Assembly (NCBI RefSeq): GCF_000383955.1
Contig: NZ_KB913013.1
Span: 1 to 43,593 of the forward strand
Direction of reading: 5' to 3'
DNA: 43,593 nt
Origin: Rudanella lutea DSM 19387
GTDB taxonomy: Bacteria; Bacteroidota; Bacteroidia; Cytophagales; Spirosomataceae
Every line of letters begins with the position of its first letter. Position 1 is the stretch's first letter. The notes below the pieces were generated by a model that was not told the DNA's origin, ran no database searches, and saw nothing but the letters and a program-made list of their open reading frames with translations. The position numbers and the translations under genes were made by a program. This document shows positions 16,675-24,102 of the stretch, piece by piece.

Positions 16675-17972
16675 TTGGCCGTCTGTTTCGTCGATTCTGT
16701 TTTGCTATCCGTTGCCCCACCACCAGAGCCGGTTTGTTTCTGGCTGGAGCCCGCTTTATTCTTGTCGAGCGTTTCGAGCAAGATGTTATTGAAGCCAAAA
16801 AACACGTCGTCGGGCAGGCCCAACTCCGGCTTGATCTGCCGGTTCCAGTAGCTTTCGATAGCCTGCCGCTCGCGTGGGGTGCGGTAAAACTGCTGGTACT
16901 CGGCCGATACGCGCAGCTCTGAGCCAGAGCCACCGAGCATCTTGCCATCGCTCACGCCAGCCAGCCCACTCAGAATGCTCGAGGCATTGGCAAAAGCGGT
17001 CACGGCCATCTGATACAGCTCCGTGTACTCCTTACCGCTCAGTTGGGTTTTGATATCCACAAACTCAATGAAGGGCGTCATCTTGCCATCCGTCCCGATC
17101 TCGCACTCGTCGAACAGCACCCGCCGTTTACCTTCCCCGTTAAACAGCAGCTCGTCGACCTGGTCGTAAAACCGGTTCCGAAACTCGTCCTGACTCTCGG
17201 TCGTGTCGCCCCCGAACTTTTTGATAAAATCTGAGGCTACCCGGCAAATCCGGTTGGCGTTGTACTCGGTGTCCAACCCGTTGTTATGAAAGTCGGGGAC
17301 ACGGTTGGCGAGCTTAATCCACTTGGCCGCTGCCCACCAGATAGCAAAGCCGTAGTAAAACTGCCCGGTCTGCTTTTTCTTGATCTGAAACAGGGTCTCA
17401 GGGGCCTGCCGGTTGTCGGCCGTCAGGGCAGGAATCGCCACCGTGCCTTTGGGGGTACTCCAGTCTGGAGCCAGCAACCAGGTATCCACGTAGCCTTTGG
17501 TCGCCACCGCTGCGCGCACGGTCAGGCTGTCGCGCATCGACAGGATCAGGTTGCCCTTCTCCCGGCTGTGGTTCACAAACGCGTTCCCCGTCTCTACCAT
17601 ATAGGTCACCTGCGTGTTCACCAGCTCCTGCAAATCATTCAGCTCACCAAACCGCCGTATTTTATCGTCGAGATAAGGCTCCCGGATCAGGCCTTTTCCG
17701 GGTTCGGTGCGGTGTTTAAACCAGCCGCAGCCATCGCCAAACAGGAAGTCGGCCCGCGCCTGTACCAGATTCATCACGTCCCCGTTCGACTGGTACAGCT
17801 GGATCATCTCGTCGGGCAATTTGTTGTTGCTGCCCCAGGGATAAATCTTGTACGTCGTCCCCTGCACCGTGCGCTTTACGGTGCCTTTGGCCGAGTTGGC
17901 ATCCTGATTTCCTTCAGTAAAGCGTACAGCCGCCGACGGCGTCGAGCGGGTGCGCATTGGAATAGCGTCCAT
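16671..17972 (-). CDS. Portal protein
   Basis: This 433-aa protein should form the dodecameric ring at the capsid vertex through which DNA is packaged. It follows the terminase genes, and its sequence has portal-like parts: an N-terminal arm, a wing (YPWGSNNKLPDEMIQLYQSN), a central clip and stem with helix VTAFANASSILSGLAG, and a region on GSGSELRVSAEYQQFYRTP typical of the crown-side helices of Bacteroidota phage portals. Low-complexity Gly/Ser/Thr residues end it. It begins in a TAATG overlap with the previous gene. Confidence 0.82.
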   Translation of the reverse strand: MDAIPMRTRSTPSAAVRFTEGNQDANSAKGTVKRTVQGTTYKIYPWGSNNKLPDEMIQLYQSNGDVMNLVQARADFLFGDGCGWFKHRTEPGKGLIREPYLDDKIRRFGELNDLQELVNTQVTYMVETGNAFVNHSREKGNLILSMRDSLTVRAAVATKGYVDTWLLAPDWSTPKGTVAIPALTADNRQAPETLFQIKKKQTGQFYYGFAIWWAAAKWIKLANRVPDFHNNGLDTEYNANRICRVASDFIKKFGGDTTESQDEFRNRFYDQVDELLFNGEGKRRVLFDECEIGTDGKMTPFIEFVDIKTQLSGKEYTELYQMAVTAFANASSILSGLAGVSDGKMLGGSGSELRVSAEYQQFYRTPRERQAIESYWNRQIKPELGLPDDVFFGFNNILLETLDKNKAGSSQKQTGSGGGATDSKTESTKQTAK

Positions 17973-18268
17973 TAAAAGCTATGGTTGATTAATTGACCGT
18001 TGAAGCGCTCAAGCAGGCAGATAAACACCTCAAAAGGCCGGTTCTGAGCGTCGATCAGATACAGTTTTCCGGCGTGCTTTGTCTCGTGTTTGATCGAGGC
18101 TAAATCCTTCTTTGGGGGGAGTGCCACAGCACCCGCGCGACGACGCACACCCAACTTACTACCCCACGTACCATCGGCTTTGCGGTACGTAATCGAAAAA
18201 GGGGCCGACTGCGCTGTCATGCCCGATTCTCGGTACTGCTGAAGGACTTGTGAGATATAGATTGCCAT
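17972..18268 (-). CDS. Small protein before the portal
   Basis: The product has 98 residues starting MAIYISQVLQQYRESGMTAQ. An in-frame TTG at 18295 exists, but ATG 18268 is preferred. It has an N-terminal helix and a basic middle (SKLGVRRRAGAVALPPKKDL) that could contact DNA, and it ends in a beta-like segment (GKLYLIDAQNRPFEVFICLL). It shares a TAATG junction with the portal gene and has a GTCCTAC leader element 59 nt upstream. Function unknown. Confidence 0.6.
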   Translation of the reverse strand: MAIYISQVLQQYRESGMTAQSAPFSITYRKADGTWGSKLGVRRRAGAVALPPKKDLASIKHETKHAGKLYLIDAQNRPFEVFICLLERFNGQLINHSF

Positions 18269-18320
18269 ACGAACTGCCCTGTTTTGCTGGGACAATGTTC
18301 GTCTGGGGGGATTTGAAACG

Positions 18321-18327
18321 GTAGGAC
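18321..18327 (-). promoter_or_regulatory. GTCCTACCGT leader element before the portal operon
   Basis: On the minus strand GTCCTACCGT starts 59 nt before ATG 18268. The preceding bases (TAGTTCTG) resemble a Bacteroidota -7 box with one mismatch, so the element might mark a transcription start. Member of the five-copy set. Confidence 0.45.
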
Positions 18328-18524
18328 AGAACTATGTGGTATAAGATTTGGAGACTTTTCCGGTCTTCCCAACCACATCTGTTTTGGCAATCAGGAAATT
18401 AGCACGCCAAACCGGGGGTAAAATTCCGGTGAACGCGAGGTTAATCGCCCACGCTATAGCGAAAATGGCGGTCGCCAATTTTCATTTTTGAATATATGCC
18501 GAGTGGGCTGCGCAGCTGTAACAG

Positions 18525-18566
18525 TTCGGCCGAGCGCACTGACCAACGCCAGTACACTCGGCCGAA
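18525..18566 (-). other. Long hairpin in the 290-bp gene-free stretch after terminase large subunit
   Basis: Positions 18328-18584 hold no convincing gene. A 17-bp stem (18525-18541 with 18550-18566, G-U pairs allowed in the minus-strand RNA) has an 8-nt loop and begins 18 nt after the terL stop. No T-run follows on the minus strand, so it is not a classic terminator. Smaller inverted repeats lie further on (ACCGG-CCGGT near 18420). It could protect or process the mRNA, or be part of a packaging (cos/pac) site. Confidence 0.5.
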
Positions 18567-18584
18567 TGAATTTCTACACGGTTG

Positions 18585-20147
18585 CTACCGGATCACGATG
18601 CCGCCAGTCCGTACGCCTGAGCCGGTCACGTAAGCCGAGAACTTCTTAAATAAGATGTAATCGAAGCAGTCGCTTAAGTGCGTTGCATACTCTTGCGGCA
18701 ATGCCTTGTTACGCTCTGAGAGCTTGATCTTCTCGAAGGTTGTTCCGTCGATTGGTGCGCTTTGAAGTGATATAAGAAGCGACTTGCATGCGGTTTCGTT
18801 GATTCGAATCTTAGGCAAGCGTATGTTGGTCTCTTGCAATAAGCCATTGATAACACGATACCGAACATGATAAGCGGGATAGGCGGATTGAACCTGATCA
18901 ACGACTGTCCAACCAGCTTTCTTCAGTACGGCTTTGAGTAACTCGAAATAGGTCTTGTTACGTCCAGCATCCTTCTTATTCGCACCGTTATCCCCATAGA
19001 TGTGGATAACCTTACGCTTATGATCCTTGTACTTATCAGCAAAATCAGCCGCCAATTTCTCCACCATTGAGGTATCCTTAGCGGTCTTCACAAACAGCAC
19101 ATCGATAAAGCGGTATTCTGAACGGGCATCCTGACAGACGAGCATCGAGGTAAACTCAGCGTTGAAATCCCAACTCGACTCGATAGGCGCGTTGGGGTCG
19201 TAATCGGTACGCCGGTGTACGTATAGCCGCTTCAGGTCATCGTACTCATAGCTAAACGACTGGGGGTAAACATGGCGGGCGGTATCCAGGCTGTGGTAAA
19301 ATCCCGACCCTACACGTGTCAGGCGCTGATTCAGGATCTCCATGTTAAACGTCAGCTCATCACCGCAGGCCTCGCGCTGATCTTCGATAAATGACCCCGG
19401 CAAAAACTCCAGGTTATCGTAGGCCGTAGCCTCTTGAAAGTAGTAGCGCCCAGGCTTCTCTTTTTGCAGTTCCTCGGTTTTGAAAATCCAGTTTCCCTGG
19501 GGCGTCCACGGTACCGACGTAAAATCAGCGATTAGCCAGTGTAGGGGGTGGTTTAAGCCTTTGCGACCAGGCCGGGCATCTTTGTAGATGTGCTTATTGG
19601 CGCGCACCGTCGGACGGAGCACCTTATTGTAAAACTCTTCCTTGATCGTGGCCGACTCGTCGATGAGCAGCTGGTCAAAGTTGGCTCCCCGGATCGTTTC
19701 GGGCCGGTCGGCGGACACGAACTGCACCGTGTACCCGTTGGCGAACACCAGGCTGTTGTCGTAGGTGCGGATTGTGTTCCAGGCCGATTTCCAGTGCTCA
19801 GGCGGTCGCCGGTTGATGACGTAATGCCCAAAACCAGTTTTGGAGTTGTATTCGTGCAGGCCGTGCTCTTCGAAGACACTGCTCGACTGCGACAGAATGA
19901 TATCCTGCACCTGACGGAACGTCAAGCCAGCCAAACCGGCCTTCGCCCTGGGGAGCTGAAAGGCCGACTCGGCCAGTAGGTGTATGAGGGTTCGGGATTT
20001 ACCCGAACCCCTACCTCCCTGAAACGTTGCACGGAAACCGCCCTGATAGCCTACCCCTTCTTTTAGGTAATCGGCCTGGTTGGCCGTTACCGTTTGGTGG
20101 AATAGGAGCTGCTTGGGATTGAGCCGAATGATAGCCTCCTTACTCAT
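18585..20147 (-). CDS. terL: Terminase large subunit
   Basis: This 520-aa packaging motor cuts concatemers and pumps DNA into the prohead. The ATPase domain has Walker A GGRGSGKSRT (about residues 43-52) and Walker B LLIDESA (about 160). The RNase-H-like nuclease follows, with acidic motifs in SSWDFNAEF (about 325), YGDNGANKKD and HLSDCFDYI (about 490). An upstream in-frame start at 20165 exists, but ATG 20147 with an 8-bp overlap of the small subunit is preferred. Base composition is lower in GC in the last 600 bp (18585-19200) than elsewhere in the late region, suggesting mosaic origin of the nuclease half. Confidence 0.93.
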   Translation of the reverse strand: MSKEAIIRLNPKQLLFHQTVTANQADYLKEGVGYQGGFRATFQGGRGSGKSRTLIHLLAESAFQLPRAKAGLAGLTFRQVQDIILSQSSSVFEEHGLHEYNSKTGFGHYVINRRPPEHWKSAWNTIRTYDNSLVFANGYTVQFVSADRPETIRGANFDQLLIDESATIKEEFYNKVLRPTVRANKHIYKDARPGRKGLNHPLHWLIADFTSVPWTPQGNWIFKTEELQKEKPGRYYFQEATAYDNLEFLPGSFIEDQREACGDELTFNMEILNQRLTRVGSGFYHSLDTARHVYPQSFSYEYDDLKRLYVHRRTDYDPNAPIESSWDFNAEFTSMLVCQDARSEYRFIDVLFVKTAKDTSMVEKLAADFADKYKDHKRKVIHIYGDNGANKKDAGRNKTYFELLKAVLKKAGWTVVDQVQSAYPAYHVRYRVINGLLQETNIRLPKIRINETACKSLLISLQSAPIDGTTFEKIKLSERNKALPQEYATHLSDCFDYILFKKFSAYVTGSGVRTGGIVIR

Positions 20148-20664
20148 CAGGCTGGCCCTCCGCACCGGTATAGTTATTGACCACCACGTTATTCTGCACG
20201 TATTTGACCGTGCGCGCCGGCATCAGATCGTCGGCCGTGAGCGGAATCTGGTCATCCTTCAGGCGCAGGATATTGGCGATCTCACGAGTGGCCGAAATGA
20301 TGGCTTCGGCATTGCGGTCTTTGACGGCAATCGACATGGCCACGTACAGGTTTTCCACCAGAATTTTGGCGGTACCAACCTTGTCGATGTCTTCAACCTT
20401 CCCGTAGAGCTTCGTGCTCTCCAGCATGATCTGATACGCCTGCGAGTACTGAATATCGTACTCCTGCATGAGCATATTGACCACCTGCTGGGGTGAGAAC
20501 ATTTTGCACCGCCAGCCGAAGCACTTGCGGTATTTCTCCAGCATCTGCTGCTCAGACGGCTTGAGCGGAGTGCGGTGCAGCAGGTGATCCCGGAACTTGT
20601 CTAATTTTTCGGCCACTTTCTGCTGATTGGTTTTGGCAGGTGGCGTGGCGTTGCTGTCTGTCAT
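20140..20664 (-). CDS. terS: Terminase small subunit
   Basis: The product is 174 aa, immediately upstream of and overlapping terL. A helical region with MFSPQQVVNMLMQEYDIQYSQ (about 55-75) looks like a helix-turn-helix for DNA recognition, followed by helices for oligomerisation (LVENLYVAMSIAVKDRNAEA). The Asp/Pro/Thr-rich C-terminus would contact the large subunit. A terminator and a GTCCTAC element lie just upstream, so this seems to be the first gene of the packaging-head-tail transcript. Confidence 0.78.
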   Translation of the reverse strand: MTDSNATPPAKTNQQKVAEKLDKFRDHLLHRTPLKPSEQQMLEKYRKCFGWRCKMFSPQQVVNMLMQEYDIQYSQAYQIMLESTKLYGKVEDIDKVGTAKILVENLYVAMSIAVKDRNAEAIISATREIANILRLKDDQIPLTADDLMPARTVKYVQNNVVVNNYTGAEGQPDE

Positions 20665-20669
20665 GAATA

Positions 20670-20705
20670 AAAAAGCTACCCGGCAAGGTTACCAGGTAGC
20701 TTTTT
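20670..20705. terminator. Terminator hairpin between terS and the AbiGi-like gene
   Basis: An 11-bp stem AAAAAGCTACC (20670-20680) with GGTAGCTTTTT (20695-20705), with A and T runs on both sides. On the minus strand it falls between the GTCCTAC element and the terS ATG, so late transcription must read through it or start inside; this is a possible attenuator or antitermination point. Confidence 0.8.
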
Positions 20706-20711
20706 GTGATG

Positions 20712-20718
20712 GTAGGAC
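20712..20718 (-). promoter_or_regulatory. GTCCTACCAT leader element before terS
   Basis: Minus strand; begins 54 nt before the terS ATG, with a terminator hairpin between. It matches the five-copy consensus GTCCTACC(G/A)T. Confidence 0.45.
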
Positions 20719-20764
20719 GGAAGAGTTACATTTGATAACATTCATTTTTTAACCAATAAAAAAT

Positions 20765-21691
20765 ATGTCCGTACTAACCGCCAACACTTTATTCCATTTC
20801 ACCAAAAAGGATGCTTTGCTAGGAATCTTAAGTACAGGTTTCCGACCATCTTACAGTCCAGAATTTGGCGACCATAACTTTCCTACACTACCTGAGATGC
20901 ACATTCCTATGGTTTGTTTCTGCGACCTGCCATTATCAAGGTTGCAAAACCACATTCATGGGTACAAATGGAATTTCAATGGGGTTGATCGGCAATCGAA
21001 ACAGTACGGCAAATTTGGTTTAGGTATGAGCAAGGAGTGGGGTACCACGAAAAAGCTCAACCCTGTTACATACATTCAACCTGATTCACATCTACTCCAA
21101 TTTATTCGCTTAACCACTGGTGCTTTATACGATCTATACTTCCCATTAAAAGCCGAATGGGAGAATGATCCAAATGTCAGCCCAGTTGCTAGAAGCTATT
21201 ACTCTAATCCATTGACCAGATTCATGGCGGCAGGAATGCCTACACCACCTCTAAGCTATAAGAGATTCAATATCTCTGAACATGGATACTCCAATGCTGT
21301 CGCTATGTGCGCTTATCTAAAACCGTATCGAGACCCTCTAACAGGACAACAATATTATGACGAGCGAGAGTGGCGGTATGTTATTCCTTACACAAAAACG
21401 GAACCTGGAACTGTTCCTCCATTGACGGTATTTGAAGGTAAATTAGTCCCTGTTATCGGTCATGAAAAAGGTATAGAATGGGATATTGATATGTTTAAGA
21501 AAAACATAGAGCGTGATTACATGCTCACCTTCAACCCATCAGATGTAAAGTACATAATCGTTGAAAGTGATAGTGACATTCATGACATAATTACGCTGAT
21601 GAAAGGGTTACCCGACAAGTATACAAGCGACGATATAGACAGATTAGTCACTAGAATAATTACCTGCGAACAACTCAAGGAAGACTTCTAA
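20765..21691 (+). CDS. AbiGi-family abortive-infection protein (moron)
   Basis: This 308-aa protein is on the strand opposite to all its neighbours. The N-terminus LFHFTKKDALLGILSTGFRP (about 10-29), then MVCFCDLPLSRLQNH (about 55-69), YGKFGLGMSKEWG (about 81-93) and DEREWRYVIPY (about 198-208) match the AbiGi family (PF10899, described as the antitoxin half of a lactococcal abortive infection pair). The HFT..LL.IL..GF pattern is also like the start of ADP-ribosyltransferase-fold families such as DarT, so an enzymatic role is possible (inference). GC content is clearly lower than in flanking genes, and terminators bound it at 20670 and 21691, so it is an acquired, self-contained cargo gene. 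No partner gene (AbiGii-like) is visible next to it. Confidence 0.8.
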   Translation: MSVLTANTLFHFTKKDALLGILSTGFRPSYSPEFGDHNFPTLPEMHIPMVCFCDLPLSRLQNHIHGYKWNFNGVDRQSKQYGKFGLGMSKEWGTTKKLNPVTYIQPDSHLLQFIRLTTGALYDLYFPLKAEWENDPNVSPVARSYYSNPLTRFMAAGMPTPPLSYKRFNISEHGYSNAVAMCAYLKPYRDPLTGQQYYDEREWRYVIPYTKTEPGTVPPLTVFEGKLVPVIGHEKGIEWDIDMFKKNIERDYMLTFNPSDVKYIIVESDSDIHDIITLMKGLPDKYTSDDIDRLVTRIITCEQLKEDF

Positions 21692-21727
21692 ACAGAAAAG
21701 GCCCGGATGATCCGGGCCTTTTCTGTT
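21691..21727. terminator. Perfect 17-bp convergent terminator
   Basis: Arms 21691-21707 and 21711-21727 pair perfectly around a TGA loop, beginning at the last base of the AbiGi stop and ending at the stop of the minus-strand gene. It serves both convergent genes. Confidence 0.92.
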
Positions 21728-22299
21728 TACTCAAACAAACTCGTACCGCTGGGGTCGCTGATCGCCTTCATGGCTTGCCGTCGCATCTCCAGCTCACCCT
21801 CAATCTCGGCATGAGGGTGCAGCCGCGTACCCTCGTCGAAGAAGTGCGACCAGCTACGCTTGAGCTGTCGGCCGCGCTCGTTATGCTTGTCGAGCGCAAA
21901 GTCGGGAATCTCCAAGCGCCTGAAGGGATGGGTGAGCCACGCCCAGATCAGCGACCAGTCGATCATGCGCGACTTACGGGCCCGGCTCAACAACAGCACC
22001 GCGTGGGTCAGAAACAACCGCTGCGGCTCATTTTTATCTTCCTTCTTCTTAGCCTGCTCCTGATGCATCCGGTATAGGGCCCAAATCTGCGCGGGCATCG
22101 TTGGCTCAGCCAGGCCCACGTCTTCGCTGCTCATTATTCGGAGCCGCTTCCAGGCGTATTCCACATAGCCCGAATCGTACAGCTCCACCGCCCAGTACAG
22201 GGCCTCGGCTTCGCGGCCCCGCCGGATACACTTTTGCATGGCACTGCTGACCTCGTAGAAGTCGTAGCCTTTCTTGGTGCGTAGGTCATACTTGCTCAT
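21727..22299 (-). CDS. RarA/MgsA C-terminal-domain-like protein without the AAA ATPase
   Basis: The 190-aa product resembles the C-terminal oligomerisation region of RarA (MgsA), the replication-fork and recombination ATPase. It has YDFYEVSSAMQKCIRRG (about 13-29), AEALYWAVELYDSG (about 32-45) and YAWKRLRIMSSEDVGLAEP (about 49-67), the family's ED-[IV]-G-L-A signature. The N-terminal AAA domain is absent and no Walker motifs occur. It could act as a stand-alone partner or dominant interfering form on the host fork protein (inference). It is coupled by ATGA to the SymE-like gene upstream. ATG 22299 is chosen; the longer frame lies in that gene. Confidence 0.72.
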   Translation of the reverse strand: MSKYDLRTKKGYDFYEVSSAMQKCIRRGREAEALYWAVELYDSGYVEYAWKRLRIMSSEDVGLAEPTMPAQIWALYRMHQEQAKKKEDKNEPQRLFLTHAVLLLSRARKSRMIDWSLIWAWLTHPFRRLEIPDFALDKHNERGRQLKRSWSHFFDEGTRLHPHAEIEGELEMRRQAMKAISDPSGTSLFE

Positions 22300-22469
22300 G
22301 CCTCTATCGTGATTTTTCCGTTTTCGACTGTTACCCGTACCTGTTGCCCGATCTGAAACCCGGCCTCGGCCATCCACCGCCCGCCCAGGTTGAGTGCCGG
22401 CAGAAAACTGAATTGGCGGTAACGGTTTTTGCGGGCGCAGTAGCCCAGCTTTCGATTTTTCGCGTACAT
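22296..22469 (-). CDS. SymE-like small protein (AbrB-type fold)
   Basis: The product has 57 residues. The C-terminal two thirds, LPALNLGGRWMAEAGFQIGQ followed by QVRVTVENGKITI, is the signature of the SymE toxin family (PF08845), known from an SOS-induced type I toxin-antitoxin pair in E. coli. The N-terminus is basic and Tyr-rich. In phages this domain may instead be a small regulator. ATG 22469 is preferred over a longer frame that would run through a hairpin. A GGAATGTTC leader element begins 34 nt upstream. The stop overlaps the next start (ATGA). Confidence 0.75.
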   Translation of the reverse strand: MYAKNRKLGYCARKNRYRQFSFLPALNLGGRWMAEAGFQIGQQVRVTVENGKITIEA

Positions 22470-22494
22470 TCGCACTGTCGATTTATTAGTTATT

Positions 22495-22503
22495 GAACAT
22501 TCC
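22495..22503 (-). promoter_or_regulatory. GGAATGTTC leader element before the SymE-like gene
   Basis: The minus strand reads CAGGAATGTTCAATAACTAA and continues AATAAAT, ending 25 nt before ATG 22469. The motif itself contains a mini-ORF (Met-Phe-Asn-Asn-stop). One of five exact GGAATGTTC copies on this strand. Confidence 0.45.
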
Positions 22504-22516
22504 TGGTAATTGACAC

Positions 22517-22544
22517 GAAGGCCGGTGCTCCAACACCGGCCTTC
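22517..22544 (-). terminator. Hairpin after the 22550 gene
   Basis: An 11-bp perfect stem GAAGGCCGGTG (22517-22527) with CACCGGCCTTC (22534-22544), 6-nt loop, between the 22550 stop and the SymE leader element. No T-run on the minus strand, so termination is uncertain; on the plus strand it is followed by TTCGTTT. Confidence 0.5.
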
Positions 22545-22549
22545 TTCGT

Positions 22550-22756
22550 TTAGAATAGGCTCACCTGAGCCACATTGATCTGCTTCCGGCGCATCCCGCT
22601 CCGGATCGTCATCCAGGCATCGCGCAGGCACTCACCAAAAAACAACCAGACCTTCTTTCTCCAGAGTCGGTGGGCCTCCTGCATGACCAGGCGCAACAGG
22701 GTCTTCTTCTTTGTCATTTTCGGATTCTCGTAAGGGCGGGGCTTGCGGATATACAT
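22550..22756 (-). CDS. Small basic protein with a C-terminal clamp-binding-like motif
   Basis: The product is 68 aa. The middle segment (LLRLVMQEAHRLWRKK, then GECLRDAWMTIR) resembles short helical proteins of phages with an AH...ALxxAW pattern. The last six residues are AQVSLF, close to the beta-clamp-binding pentapeptide QL(S/D)LF. It starts in a TAATG overlap with the gene upstream and belongs to a string of tiny early genes. Function unknown; recruitment to the replication fork is an inference. Confidence 0.6.
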   Translation of the reverse strand: MYIRKPRPYENPKMTKKKTLLRLVMQEAHRLWRKKVWLFFGECLRDAWMTIRSGMRRKQINVAQVSLF

Positions 22757-22914
22757 TACTGTGGGCGGTTAAGGGTGAAGGTTACGAATTCGACCAGGCA
22801 GGCGGGGTACTCAACGGCAAACATGCCGAGGGCGGTGCCCATGCATAGGGCCTGAAACATGGCGCGGCCTTCCAAACCGCACGGTTCCGTGAAATGAATT
22901 GTGTACGTGAACAT
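22756..22914 (-). CDS. 52-aa protein of unknown function
   Basis: The product (MFTYTIHFTEPCGLEGRAMF at the start, ending FVTFTLNRPQ) is short. Its TAA overlaps the next ATG (TAATG), which supports translation. The start codon is the ATG inside a GGAATGTTC element, unlike the other copies where the element lies in the leader. No family is recognised. Confidence 0.5.
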   Translation of the reverse strand: MFTYTIHFTEPCGLEGRAMFQALCMGTALGMFAVEYPACLVEFVTFTLNRPQ

Positions 22915-22917
22915 TCC
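22909..22917 (-). promoter_or_regulatory. GGAATGTTC element used as a start site
   Basis: Minus strand TACAGGAATGTTCACG. Here the ATG in the motif is the probable start of the 52-aa gene, which suggests that the element is a ribosome-loading site as much as a promoter. Confidence 0.4.
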
Positions 22918-22939
22918 TGTACTTGTTTAAAGTGAACGA

Positions 22940-23161
22940 TTATGAATTGAGCAAGAAACTCCGTTGGTAGATCGCGAAATCAAGGTTCTCAAACGTCCCT
23001 AATCCCTCGATGTGGTAGTAAGACCGGCCATTAGCTCCGAAGTGGCTGTAACCCGCGAAATGGTCCATTGTGGCCGCCGTAACGGCTACTTTGCGGAGCG
23101 ATTCAATGCGGATTCCGTACTGGTTCAGGTGCTGCTGGGCTTTAATCTCGATGGCCTTCAT
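22940..23161 (-). CDS. Small early protein of unknown function
   Basis: The 73-aa product starts MKAIEIKAQQHLNQYGIRIE. It ends GTFENLDFAIYQRSFLLNS. The open frame extends to 23257 but that part is the 62-bp repeat, which I read as a leader, so ATG 23161 is chosen. Helical N-terminus, then a beta-rich half (AGYSHFGANGRSYYHIEGLG). No recognisable motif. Confidence 0.55.
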   Translation of the reverse strand: MKAIEIKAQQHLNQYGIRIESLRKVAVTAATMDHFAGYSHFGANGRSYYHIEGLGTFENLDFAIYQRSFLLNS

Positions 23162-23195
23162 GTCGTGTTGTGTTTGACTGACTACACTGTAAGTA

Positions 23196-23257
23196 TCTCC
23201 CGGCAAAACGGATAGACAACACGTCAATCCAAATAAATTTTTGTCATACATCGCCAT
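23196..23257 (-). repeat. 62-bp direct repeat, copy A (leader of the 23161 gene)
   Basis: Identical to 24777-24838. It ends 35 bp before ATG 23161. Both copies are followed on the minus strand by a TTACAG sequence. Likely a duplicated promoter or operator; the first codons it could encode differ after the repeat, so it is unlikely to be coding. Confidence 0.8.
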
Positions 23258-23269
23258 TTTTTTAGGCCC

Positions 23270-24058
23270 TCAAAACAGGCTTAATTGGCCATATTTGGCG
23301 GTTTTTGCGGCCGGTGGCTGGGGCGGTGGCAGGTCGGGCTGGTGCTTCTTTTTCTCGGCCCACTCGGCCTTTTCCCGCTGCCAGAGACGCCACGTGTGGC
23401 ACTGCTCTTTCTGGATCGGCACAATCGCCGGGATGCCCGTGTAGCGCAGGGTACGGTTTATGTCGTAGCCAAACCGCCAGTCGTCGGGGTTAAGTGAGTC
23501 CATGCACACAGCCTGCCCTACGCAGCCATGTAAGCACATATTCACGGCCGTCATCCGGGCGCAGATCGAGTCCAGGTCGGCCCCAAACTGGTAGTTGCCC
23601 GGAGCCACCGCGTGCGACGCAATCAGCATGCGGCCTGAGCCACTAGCTGGGTCATTGATCAGTAACCCTTTGCCCGTTTGCTCTGGAGTAGTTGTGATAC
23701 GGGTCATGAACTCGACCACGTGGGGCGGGGTGAAAAACTGACCGAGCACGTCGCGCTTACCCCGACCGCACAGAGTCTCGTAGAAAGTACCCAGGGCATC
23801 GTACCAGGCATGGTCGCCATCGCCAACCATCCGCTGCTGCAGCATCACCCACTCGCGGGTCATCCGGACGAACCAATCCAGGTCTTTGTGCTTTTTCTTC
23901 AGCCGCTCGTACTCGCCCTGACGGATGGGCATAAACGACTCCACCAGAAAGTCGACCCAGTCGCGGAACGAGTCAGCGTAATCCCACGAATAGTCTTTTT
24001 CGGAAAATATCTTGTTAAGTGCCCGCAGCTCGTGCGGCACGTCGGTGCTCTTCGGCAT
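23270..24058 (-). CDS. N6-adenine methylase-like protein lacking the NPPY motif
   Basis: The product is 262 aa. It resembles the HsdM class: GQFFTPPHVVEFMTRI (about 105-120) is the target/cofactor region that precedes motif I, and NDPASGSGRMLIASH (about 134-148) is the SAM-binding motif I. After VCMDSLNPDDW the catalytic NPP(Y/F) motif IV expected for an adenine methylase is missing, and the chain ends with a Pro-rich tail and the residues YGQLSLF, an exact beta-clamp-binding pentapeptide (QLSLF). So it may bind SAM but not methylate. It may be a decoy or regulator, or a subunit working with another protein. The terminator at 24071 lies just upstream. Confidence 0.72.
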   Translation of the reverse strand: MPKSTDVPHELRALNKIFSEKDYSWDYADSFRDWVDFLVESFMPIRQGEYERLKKKHKDLDWFVRMTREWVMLQQRMVGDGDHAWYDALGTFYETLCGRGKRDVLGQFFTPPHVVEFMTRITTTPEQTGKGLLINDPASGSGRMLIASHAVAPGNYQFGADLDSICARMTAVNMCLHGCVGQAVCMDSLNPDDWRFGYDINRTLRYTGIPAIVPIQKEQCHTWRLWQREKAEWAEKKKHQPDLPPPQPPAAKTAKYGQLSLF

Positions 24059-24070
24059 AGCTATAAAATG

Positions 24071-24096
24071 AAAAAGCCCCTCCGGTTGGAGGGGCT
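24071..24096 (-). terminator. Intrinsic terminator after the 24103 gene
   Basis: A 9-bp stem AGCCCCTCC (24075-24083) with GGAGGGGCT (24088-24096), 4-nt loop, followed on the minus strand by five Ts. Confidence 0.85.
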
Positions 24097-24102
24097 GAGT
24101 GA

